This document shows positions 55,501-64,000 of a stretch of 64,000 nt of DNA, in pieces (position 1 is the stretch's first letter; every line of letters begins with the position of its first letter). The stretch spans positions 24,510-88,509 of the forward strand of contig MCGO01000156.1 of the NCBI GenBank assembly GCA_002104985.1, given 5' to 3'. Both the position numbers and the translations under genes were made by a program. The DNA is from Rhizoclosmatium globosum (lineage: Eukaryota; Chytridiomycota; Chytridiomycetes; Chytridiales; Chytriomycetaceae). The notes under the pieces were generated by a model that saw nothing but the letters and a program-made list of their open reading frames with translations, searched no databases and had not been told where the DNA came from.

Positions 55501-56924
55501 GGAAAAGTCAGAGAGCTGGTGGAATTGAGCTTGCTTGCGATAGTCATTCACGGCTTGAATCAAAACAATGACGACGACTGTGACATTTTTGTAGAGGAGG
55601 AAGAGTAAGTTTGTATTTCAAGATCAATCAGTCACATTACCAGCAACGATGATAGCAAGACCATCTACGAAACCCAAGGGATCTCCGGGAGGAGTGACAG
55701 TTTTGTAGATACCAATAGCTACGTCAGTACCAGCCGCAATCATCAAAATAATCAAAGTCTTGTCTTTGAGAGCTTCTCTGGCAAAGTCCCAAAGAGAATG
55801 CTTTGGAGCCTCTGGCAAAACGTTTGTACCAAAGAGTTGTTTACGGGCATAGAAAGCCTCTTTTGAATCATCTGAAGAGTGGTGGACTTTGGATGTGGGG
55901 TAGGAGTCAAGTGGGTTGGGTAATGGGTCTTTGGAGATGAAGTGGTCCGGTTCAGTCTCTGTGGTTTTGATGGACACATTTCGGGAGACACTGTTTCCAG
56001 TTTCTTCGTCAGCATTAAAGTGATCAGGCTCTTGGGTAATATTAATCTCTGGCACATTGAGAAGGGGTGCGGGAATGAGCATTGGAGAAACATTTCCATC
56101 AATGAGACGCTTCTCATTCGATTGACCTTCAATTTGGTCGTAGGAAGTTCCAGTCCATGAGATTGGAGCAGCATCTCTCCCCTCGGTAATACCAGTTGTG
56201 ACACTAGAACGCAAGCGACGGACTACATTGAATACACCGCCGTACTGTCTGAGCAATTCAGGAGACTTTGGATCGAGCATTTCGTGGATCTGTTCTGGAG
56301 TGAGACCAAAAGCGGCGTTGGCATCAGTGGCGTTGGGGTCGGAGTCAGAAGGGTGAACAAGCACAGTGGTAGAGAGGACAGTTGACACGCCCGAGTAGTC
56401 CGATACATCTGAGACATTTGAGTGCATGGATGCGGAACGCTGTATTGGAAGTGTTTAGAGTGAGAGTGAGATAAGGGCGGGGTTAGTGAGAGAGTAGGTA
56501 CACTGCAGTGAACACGCACCCGTCCCGAACCCGGAACCGCCAGTCCCGCACCGGGTGGAAGCGGAAGCGAAAGCAGTTCGTGCGAGAGAGAGCGGGTTGG
56601 CCGGGCCTTTGAATTAGAAACGGTTGGGTCTTGGGCGGCGTGGTCGACATGCAGCCACGAATCAAATGTGGCGCCTGATGCATTCGAGGCATTCGAGGCA
56701 TTCGAGGCGTTCGAGGCGTTCGAGGCGTTCGAGGCCGTCGAGTTGAGTCGCTGCGGAAGAAGGCCGCCGTCGGACCCACCCGGAACACTCAACGAGTACG
56801 ACACTGGCGACACCTGCGACACCTGCGACAACGGGTACAGTCCCGGCGATGTTGGCTGCGATGTCGGCGGTGTGTCTACAGAGAGGAACCCGTGGTCGCG
56901 CTCCTTGTTTGCGTCGCTGGACAT
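52550..56924 (-). CDS. PMC1: PMCA-type calcium-transporting P-type ATPase
   Basis: Exports calcium to the vacuole or outside. Start ATG 56924 (MSSDANKERDHGFLSVDTPP). The N-terminus is disordered and holds an Asn-Ala-Ser repeat, then AFGLTPEQIHEMLDPKSPEL. Actuator motif: LSADESSMTGESVALNKD. Helix 4 region VVAVPEGLPLAVTISLAYAT, phosphorylation site ICSDKTGTLTQNKMQ, then VTGDGTNDAPALKSADVGFS and MGIAGTEMAKEASDIILLDD. The final part has FNELNCRVIGR and the last membrane helices to VRVSPDLFKKKAE. A long acidic insert (NSTAEEVVTDAEEAAKLAKA) sits in the nucleotide domain. No obvious calmodulin-binding C-terminus; the long N-terminus may regulate it instead. About five introns. Confidence 0.94.
56681..56743. 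repeat. 9-bp minisatellite encoding Asn-Ala-Ser repeats in the calcium pump
   Basis: Six units of a 9-bp motif (CATTCGAGG three times, CGTTCGAGG three times) and a degenerate seventh. On the minus strand it encodes SNA repeats in the pump's cytosolic N-terminus. The length may vary between strains. Confidence 0.9.
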
Positions 56925-57389
56925 CCCCGTCGGTTGTTGGCCAGGAAATTATTTAATGTGTGCCCCGTTTGGGTTGCACAACCATGAGGTTCAAACTAGA
57001 GACGCACCCTGTGGTCAACTTATTGGCCTCAAAACCACCACTTGTTTCTCATCATATACATAGGAATCTCTAGATGGTTTTCTTAAATGCGAATACGTTA
57101 TACGGCCACTAAAAACCTCATTTGAAGGACACACCAAATTGTTTCTGCATTCTATCTGTTGGAATAAGCTAGGATTGTACCTATTCTAATTGACGATCGT
57201 ACAGATACTGTTGGAACAGACTGCACGATCCTTTCAAACGCCACCATTGCGAAAATTTCATCACAAGCCACAGCCATTCGTTATAAATCAGAAGAAAAGA
57301 TATAATATCACAACAAGTTAATCGATTCAATACAGAAACATCTAAGTTTTATTTGGTAAAGGTAATTCTAACATGATTAACTCAGCAAT
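56925..57389. other. Intergenic region upstream of the calcium pump
   Basis: About 465 nt between the pump start and the end of the nuclease gene on the same strand. It should hold the pump promoter and the nuclease 3' end. No ORF, RNA gene or repeat could be supported. Confidence 0.45.
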
Positions 57390-58541
57390 TTAGAACATGG
57401 CCAAAACGGCAGCCAAAGCAGCACCAGAGACAGCAACGGAAGAAGCACCGGAGTAAAGGTTACTGGCTGGACCAGCAGCACCGTAAGTAGCTGGTGGCTG
57501 GTAACCCTTGCAGTTGTCAGAGGAAGCTGGGAGAACGTTGGCAAAGTAAGTGCCAATTGGGGTAGCTGGAACCAAGGTGTTCAAGGCAGCAGCAAGACGA
57601 AGACCAGCCTTAGCAAGCTGCATACGAGCAATCTCCTTGTTGGTAGCGTAGTAACCGTTGGTGTACAAGTCCTCAGTTGGGTTGTTTGGGTCCAAAGAAC
57701 CAGTGTTGTCCCAAACAGAGGCACAGTTGAAGTTGTTACCCTCAACAGACCACTCAATTGGGCAAACGTTCTGGACAACAAGTCCGGAGTCAGTCTTGAG
57801 TGGGGTCTTGCAAGCAACCCAGGAGGCAGCCTCAGAGTAGTACTTTCCAGTTGGGGACTGGATGTCAGACACGATCGAGTTGACGTAGGCGGTGAAGGAG
57901 TTTCCATAGTTGTCCTGGATATCGGCCTCAATCATGTATTGGTCCCAGATGAAGTGCAAGTTGTGACGGTACTTCTGGTATGGAGCTGGCTCGAAGATGG
58001 ATCCGTTAAACTTAACGAGGTAGTTGTTACCTCCGAGGAACTTTCCACAGTTGTGGAGTGGCTGGGTGATGTCTCCCAAGTAGTGGGTCAAGAAGAGGAT
58101 GGCCTCAGCACGCGCCTTGTCGCTGAGCTTGTTGGCGTAGTCGGCACGGTTGGTGTAGTTGGCAATGGCTGGGACAATACAAACTCCCGCTGGGCAGGAA
58201 ATGTCGTTAATGACGGTGGAGCAAGAAACAGAGGTGGCAGACTTGTTCTTGACGTCGAGGAGGGTGACGTCCTCGTAGTCAATGTAGTGGTAAGCACCAG
58301 ACCATCCATACACCTTCTTTGCCTTGACGACGTCAGCCCAAGTGGTCATGAGGGAAACGTTTCCGTTGATTGGGAAGGTGATGTTGTCGGATGGGACATC
58401 GAAGGATGGCAACAAGGTGTTGAGGGCAGCCTGGGTCTCTGGAGCCAAGAAGGCAGCAGCGATACGACCAACCATTTGGTGCTCTGGGCCGGACCAGGCG
58501 TTAACGGCAACGGCGGTGGCGAGGACAGCGAGGAACTGCAT
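57390..58541 (-). CDS. Secreted S1/P1-family zinc nuclease, GPI-anchored type, copy 2
   Basis: Close paralogue of the gene at 20905-22140. Intronless, 383 residues, ATG at 58541. The signal peptide MQFLAVLATAVAVNA is followed by WSGPEHQMVGRIAAAF, so the mature enzyme begins with the zinc-binding Trp. The other ligands are seen in TTWADVVKA, AYHYIDYED, THYLGDITQPLH and HNLHFIWDQYMIEAD. CPAGVCIVPAIANYTNRADY is identical to copy 1. The C-terminus lacks the Thr/Ala-rich linker of copy 1 and is replaced by CKGYQPPATYGAAGP and a hydrophobic end (GAALAAVLAMF), suggesting a GPI anchor. The two copies differ mainly in this tail, which may alter where the enzyme sits. Codon use is strongly GC-ending here, more than in copy 1. 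Confidence 0.95.
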   Translation of the reverse strand: MQFLAVLATAVAVNAWSGPEHQMVGRIAAAFLAPETQAALNTLLPSFDVPSDNITFPINGNVSLMTTWADVVKAKKVYGWSGAYHYIDYEDVTLLDVKNKSATSVSCSTVINDISCPAGVCIVPAIANYTNRADYANKLSDKARAEAILFLTHYLGDITQPLHNCGKFLGGNNYLVKFNGSIFEPAPYQKYRHNLHFIWDQYMIEADIQDNYGNSFTAYVNSIVSDIQSPTGKYYSEAASWVACKTPLKTDSGLVVQNVCPIEWSVEGNNFNCASVWDNTGSLDPNNPTEDLYTNGYYATNKEIARMQLAKAGLRLAAALNTLVPATPIGTYFANVLPASSDNCKGYQPPATYGAAGPASNLYSGASSVAVSGAALAAVLAMF

Positions 58542-59653
58542 CTTTCGTTTTTTCGTAGTTGAGGCTGAGAGGCGGCTTCCTTCCTTTTGAGGGGATGGAA
58601 TTTGTGCGTGCCCTTTCTTTGATTAAATCTCAATGAATTTTTCAGGCACGCCCTCTTTGTGTAACGTATCCTTTCTGATTCAACACGCGCTGATTTGATT
58701 AAAAGATCTCGCACAAGCCCACTTCCTCATTCCTTTTTCACCTTTCAAGCTGTGAAGAATGCAAAATCGGATACAATTAGCGTTACTTTTCGTTTTTGAT
58801 CCTTTCATAGATGATAACTCTCAAGAATTAGGCATAAACAACAACTTCTATGAGATCGGAACTCCTCGGAAATCAGACATCAAAGTGCATTCTTCAAAAT
58901 ATTTCAGTTCTTTACGCGGCATGTGCTTTCCAAGTTCATGATGAGGCTCCGTTTCTAGATAATTCCTCCTTGAACTCAAAATACCATTACCTTCTGAAAA
59001 TGAAGTTTGGCATCGCAATTCAGAAATAGCTATAGTAACTATCTTGATTCCTGTTTGATCTTGTTGGAAACGGCTGCTTTATCGCTGACATCAGCAAAAA
59101 TTTACCAAATCGCTGATTTGATCATTCGTCACATCTCCACTTAAAATCTTGATTCTTTTTTTAACAGGCATCAGAACGAGTTCCAAAGTTCTTTTCCTTC
59201 CTCCAGGTTGTTTATTCTTTGACGTATCGCCTATGAAACTGACGACTTCACGTATTTCTTACAAACGATCTATCACGTTCTCTAAAATCCTCAATGGGTA
59301 ACCAGAAGTATTTGTGCTAGAGACGGCGAAATTTCCTCATTGGACTCATATTCGCCGTTTGTGTTCTCTCCTCTCTTTTCCTTACTCCAACGCACACATG
59401 ATAAAACTGCATCCAAGTACTCACATCGTTGACTTTGCCAAGCCTGTCCTTGAACCAAAGAAATAGATATCCCATCATTCAATTCTGTTTGCAGCTTAGG
59501 GATTTAGACAGATTGGTTGAAATATTATCCGCCATTCCATTAAAAAGACTATCGCCAGCAGCTCAGGTCGCCAATGGAAAAAAACGTAATATCTGGCGGT
59601 TTTTTTTTGTTTAGCAATGAGGTTCTAATGACTAAAAGAGGTAATCCATTGAT
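58542..59653. other. Long intergenic region, no supported gene
   Basis: About 1.1 kb, the longest gap in the window, AT-rich, with only short chance open frames (60 and 63 codons). It holds the promoter of nuclease copy 2 at its left end. I could find no tRNA, repeat family or conserved element; a fast-evolving small gene or ncRNA cannot be excluded. Confidence 0.45.
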
Positions 59654-61331
59654 TTATAAATAATAACGAATATAAGCTCCACAAGGTATTATACACAGAG
59701 AGAAAGATTCGAAGAGATCAAGCCAATTGCTTCTTTGCCTTTTGGCTGCCACACCAATCATGGAGTACCAAGCGCCACCAACTAGTGTCATGAAAATACC
59801 TATATAAAGGAAATTAGTGAAGTTGTCTTAAACAAAGGTGAAATAGCACTCACCACAACCATTCACAAGGGCGATAGAGAACCCAAAAACCCACACACTA
59901 ATCACCAAAATCATCACTTGCTTCACATTCCCCGCAACAGCTATACTCAACGCACCAACTTTCTTGTTGGCCGAAAAGCTCACATAATTCACGAAAAATG
60001 CCATAATACCGTTCACGGCCAGCGCGACATAAAGCCAAGTAGGATTCAACCAAAAACTGGTTGCTTCAGAATTCCCCTGATTCTTCAACTGCCCTGCATG
60101 CAGTTTCTCAATCAAGGACAGGAAGCGATCCACTTCGCCGTTTGTATACGACATGTACAGGCATTGTAGGAAAGAAAGTCCCGACATGCGCCAAATGAGT
60201 TCGATAGGATGGAATTGGAGGCCGTTCCCAGCAAGGAGGGTATGTGTTGTGATTCCTTTGAGTGCTGATAAAATTGTGCCAAGAAATGTCATGAGGAAGC
60301 CAGCGAGAGTGAATTCGTAGTCGCCTAGCGTTGCTAGTCCGACACCAAAGATTATCTGTTGTTTTTTGGAATGTCGTTTCAGTTAGAAGAGTGATTTGTA
60401 AGCATTACTCATAATCGCCCCCTCTCCTTTCTTTACATTGCAAGCAGCTTCCCATTCATAATCATTATACCCCTTCCTTATTTTTGATCGAGATTATGAC
60501 TGATTGAGCGGCATCGAACTACCAGACCACATCCTTATCATCATCCTTAAACGCCACATAACCAGCCAGACTCGCTCGACAATATAACAAGAGACAAGAG
60601 ATATATACTAACAACACCCAAAGACGAGACGATATCCGAGGGAACTCCTTGCCGCCACTTCCCCAAAAACAGAAACTCCATTCCAAGAGTAACGACTGGA
60701 TTCATACTCCGTACAATCTGATGAAACGCCAACGAAACCATTGACATTGATATAGTAGAGAAGGCAATGTTGGCGGTATAGAGAAACGAGAAGAGGAGAA
60801 CAATGAGTTGGTCCTTCGGTTTCGACAGGGATTGCTGGGGAGTCACAGTTTTGAGTACTTTGATGAGTAGGAAGCAGCCGGCGTATGAGAAGGCTGAGTG
60901 GAAGGCCGTAAGGAGCCAGGGGAACTTGAAGTGAAAGAATTGGAGTATGACCTTGTTGTCTGTTTGCAGAGCAGTGGTTTAGACACGGATGGAAGTGGAA
61001 GGAGAGAGAGGAATGAAGCACACGTACACACGGTTATGCCAAGGTTGAGGGCAAAGTACAGCGCAACGAGGAGGGCGGGCGAATCAAGTGTCACGGATTT
61101 GACGTTCCGCAGCAGAGCCCGCGGCGCCGGAAGATGCGGCAGCGAACCAAGCTGCGCCGTGACTGGAAGCGGAAGAGTTTGTGCTGGCGAAGACGGGCGC
61201 AGAGGCAAAAGTCGCGGCGTGTCCAACGACGACGACCGCCGGCTCAGCGTCTCGGCTTCAACGGTCATTGGAAGAAGAAGCGACACTGCAGAATCGTCTT
61301 TAGGGAACTTGGTGGGAATGACACTGTCCAT
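59654..61331 (-). CDS. Triose-phosphate/nucleotide-sugar translocator family transporter (SLC35-like)
   Basis: Drug/metabolite-transporter fold that exchanges sugar phosphates or nucleotide sugars across Golgi or ER membranes. Start ATG 61331. A Ser/Pro-rich cytosolic N-terminus of about 75 residues is followed by ten helices spread over at least five exons, including LLVALYFALNLGITV, FPWLLTAFHSAFSYAG, LLFSFLYTANIAFSTISMSM with FHQIVRSMNPVVTLGMEFLF, then FLMTFLGTILSALKGITTHT and WLYVALAVNGIMAFFVNYVS. The family-typical SIAVAGNVKQVMILVISVW is present. The short last exon (GIFMTLVGGAWYSMIG) ends near 59654. Substrate cannot be told from sequence. The gene is followed on its 5' side by a 590-nt gap. 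Confidence 0.9.
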
Positions 61332-61920
61332 CGAGGCCCAAGGAAGTCAGGCTCTCTTTTTGTGATTGTGATTGTGGCAGGGCTTGGTTGCAGCCACCCA
61401 CAAGCTTTCGTTTCGTTTCACTAATTGGGCCAGAGAGCTCATTCAGAAATGCCAGAGAAGTATTTTGACCTGCGGCTCGAATCTGGTCAAGTGTAATTCA
61501 CTTGGAATGATAATAATCACTCTTTCAGGTTACTTATGAATGGCCAAGGTTGACTCAACACCTCCAAAACCATTATATGTATTCAGTTATGAAGAAGTTT
61601 AGCTGACAGTTGCTTTGAGACTCCCTCTCTCATGGACCCCTTAACAAACTGTGTCCAGCTGTGACGACGCACAACGCTCTGTCTTACTATGAATTCTTCG
61701 CATTTTTCGCACTAACTTGCTTGTGGTTTGGTAAACGAAGGGGGAGAGGATGGTTACGAATCACTTCACAAGCCTTTTCTGTCTTGCGGACTGCTTTCAT
61801 CTTATTAATCCTGATTCTGAAGTCTCATCGGTTAATTCTGAGTTTGTTACTGATACTCTATTTTTGACACAGAATCTGATGCAGGCAAAAAATATCAATT
61901 TCTATATATCACCACAATTT
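61332..61920. other. Intergenic region between tandem minus-strand genes
   Basis: About 590 nt between the transporter start and the end of the dynamitin gene. AT-rich, with chance open frames only. It should hold the transporter promoter; nothing specific could be supported. Confidence 0.45.
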
Positions 61921-64000
61921 TTATTGCATGAGTCGCTGGAAAAGCTCCAGAACCCGAAGCTCAAGCTGTTCAAAGTTGCGGTCGATGCTGACAGTATTTG
62001 CTTTAAGGCCTTCCTCCACAACACGCACCAGACTCTCTACTCCACGAACTCCATCCAATCCCTTCATCTGTTCAGAAACGAGATTATTGAGTCTGTCACT
62101 GAGTTCATGTGCAGTCTCATGCACTCCACGTAATCCATGCAACCTGTATATCAGGTAAGGTAACTGTGAAATCAAGGAATCCATGCCATTCACTTTCCCA
62201 TACAGATAATTCACGCGTCGTTCCGTTTCTGTTTCTTTGGTCTGTTTCTTCAAGTCGTTCACGACTGATTCATGCGAAACAACACTCGACATTTGGTTTA
62301 AGCGGACGTGACTCCGTTTCCCCATATGTTGTGACGGCATGGGTAAGTCCGGCTGCTCGCCCGTTGCAGTTGCAGCTGTCGCTCCTGCTGGTGTTGTTGC
62401 TGTCTTGGCTGCAGGTTCTGCAACAAGCCCGCCACTGCCACCACTGCCACTTCCACCTCCAGCAACACCCACTTTCCCCCATTGGAATCCGCCACTCATG
62501 CTCTCTATTTGCACAGCCTGAACACGACGTACTTCAATAAGTCGCTTCATTTCTCCACACACATCACCCAACTCCCCTGAAACCTGCTTCAAGATACTGG
62601 GGTCGGTCATGACAGCAACCTGATGATCGAGTCGATCTAAAGCCCCCAAGACTGAATCGCTTTCGACAACAGGTTTCGAAGTGTCATGGAGTTTGAGGTA
62701 ATGAGTTCCGATACGGTGTTCAAGTGTGGCAAGACGGTGTTCCAAAGCGTGCAGATGTGCTTTGGTGGGGAGATCCGTGGGGGCGGGTAAAGTAGTCAAA
62801 TGGTATTGAATTGAAGTTGAATCATGAACGAGTTTCGTTGTGACAGGAGGGGGTAGATGTGAAGGATGTTTCTGGGAAGGACCTGACGGTGGAGTTAAAT
62901 GCAAGGGGGTTATTTTCGAGTACGCAGTTTCTTCCTTTTCTTCGAGTTCTGTTGCAAGGGTATCTAGTTTCGCACGGAGTGTTGGGGCGAGTGTGAGGTG
63001 CTGCATGAATTCTGGGTCAAAAAAGCCTTGTGGGCGTGTCCATGAAGGTTCTTCGTCTGTGAGAGCGCTTTCTTGTTGAGAAGGGGTAGGAGGTGGAGGG
63101 TGGTAGACGAGTTTGGCAAGTGGAGATGTGTCCTTGATTGTAGCTGCAACCGACATAAGTTCTTGCTGTAGATCATAAATTCCTTTCAAGATTTGGGCGT
63201 TTGAAGGACCCTTCTTTGGTGGTTTTGGAGGTGGGACCTAATATGCATCTTGCCGTTAAATGGATCAACCTCTTGTTGATAACTCACATCCGCCGCCTGC
63301 TCCTCCTCTTCTTCATCGCTATCCATGTGCAACCATGCATCCATCATTCTCTCTCGCTTGAGCCGTTCCTTTTCCCTTGCCGCCTCTTCCTCTGCAGCGC
63401 GTCTCGCGGCTTCAGCGGCATCGTCCTTGCTCTTGGAGAACAGAGACCACGCCTTCCAGCGCCCGAGCTGCCAACGACGTCACTGAGCAAACAAACAAAC
63501 AACAAAGACAGCCAAGAAGGAACGCACGCACGCACCTTCCGGCAAACCAGTTTCGGCCAGCCGAACCAGGCGCCCATCGCCGACTCGCCCGCGGCCTTGA
63601 AGAAAGCGACCGCGGCCTCGTCGTCGGTCTTCTCCGTCTGCGCGGTCGGGTCGCTGCGTCGTCCGCCAACACCGCATCCACCACACCACCGCCGCTCAGC
63701 CCAAGCGCCCGAGCACCGTCCCGCTCTTCGGCGCCGCCCCACAAGAACGAGCGGCCGCGGAATGTCTCGAATGCGCCCCGAAAAGTCCGCTTCAGACGCT
63801 GGTCCCAGTGCCGAGATTGACGCCGCGTTGAGCGCAATCGACGAGTGAACTAGCACAACTCGGTCCGGAAGTGGCGGTGGAAGCCGCTTGGTCGGCGTGG
63901 CTCCGCTGCCACTTGGCGGGGATTGGATTGCTGGCGGTGTCGGCGTTTCGTACGTGTCGATGCCGGAGGAGTCCACATCAAGGGGCTTGCCAACTCGTCG
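61921..64000 (-). CDS. Dynactin subunit 2 (dynamitin) -like, N-terminus beyond window
   Basis: Dynamitin (p50) joins the dynactin shoulder complex that couples dynein to cargo. The right window edge cuts the 5' end, and the first visible part reads KPLDVDSSGIDTYETPTPPA, like the PDVYET signature of dynamitin N-termini. The long 3' exon (61921-63189 frame) has LHALEHRLATLEHRIGTHY, DPSILKQVSGELGDVCGEMK, VNYLYGKVNGMDSLISQLPY and ends VSIDRNFEQLELRVLELFQR, matching the coiled-coil C-terminal half of the family. An Ala/Gly-rich insertion sits near 62340-62480. Between 63420 and 63800 the visible frame is GC-rich with Arg runs (VGRRRRAGRCSGAWAERR), unlike dynamitin; a missed intron or a second gene is possible. 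A normal exon with AARRAAEEEAAREKERLKRE follows. Confidence 0.72.

Noticed and set aside
57939..58562. 207-codon plus-strand open frame inside nuclease copy 2
   Set aside because: Shadow frame caused by the strong GC-ending codon bias of the nuclease on the other strand.
1..64000. Biosynthetic gene cluster
   Set aside because: The carotenoid gene stands alone and the tyrosinases lie next to unrelated genes; no co-directed pathway set is visible.

Overview
The window is a gene-dense nuclear segment of a fungus: about 36 protein genes on both strands, short GT-AG introns of about 45-75 nt, short intergenic gaps, and no rRNA, tRNA, CRISPR or transposon that I could support. Eukaryotic gene content (serine palmitoyltransferase, Sey1/atlastin GTPase, dynamitin, PMCA-type calcium pump, PUS3) is joined by fungal markers: a fused lycopene cyclase/phytoene synthase (CarRA type), HIS6, AA11-like chitin LPMOs and secreted tyrosinases. 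The mix (carotenoid fusion gene, tyrosinases, plant-type LRR F-box protein, B12D-like small proteins) suggests an early-diverging zoosporic fungus such as a chytrid. That placement is inference.

Layout. 1-12.2 kb: LCB1 (runs off the left edge), SEY1, a small coiled-coil gene, oligopeptidase B copy 1 with a possible mitochondrial presequence, a kappa-class GST ending in the peroxisomal signal SKL, HIS6, and a membrane-anchored thioredoxin-fold protein. 12.2-18.2 kb: a coiled-coil protein, an arrestin-fold protein with a C-terminal SAM domain, and a disordered protein. 18.2-24.2 kb: oligopeptidase B copy 2, an S1/P1 nuclease, and two tandem AA11-like LPMO genes, one with a stop codon and a 27-nt deletion at the copper site. 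24.3-29.6 kb: acyl-protein thioesterase with an in-frame transmembrane tail behind its stop codon, a proline-rich disordered protein with repeated RR(T/K)SKP motifs, and PUS3. 29.8-32.1 kb: four tandem B12D/NDUFA4-like small membrane proteins, with AP-1-type TGA(C/G)TCA sites before three of them. 32.5-38.8 kb: WrbA-type quinone reductase, a microsomal GST with an apparent 1-nt frameshift, PEPCK, a seven-helix receptor-like protein whose 5' end overlaps that of PEPCK, and an F-box/LRR protein. 38.8-46.4 kb: a disordered Ser-rich gene with a TGATG overlap, two tyrosinases in tandem, and a small zinc-finger gene missed by long-ORF searches. 46.9-64 kb: a membrane-anchored raffinose-synthase/Sip1-family glycoside hydrolase, CarRA, the calcium pump, a second S1/P1 nuclease, a triose-phosphate-type transporter, and dynamitin (runs off the right edge).

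Themes: local gene duplication (two oligopeptidases B, two nucleases, two LPMOs, two tyrosinases, four B12D-like genes); a group of redox and detoxification genes at 29.8-34.2 kb; and secreted or wall-facing enzymes (LPMO, nuclease, tyrosinase). The strongest candidate for something new is the thioesterase, where TGA-CTA-G or an alternative splice acceptor at the same place would add a tail anchor to an otherwise soluble enzyme.
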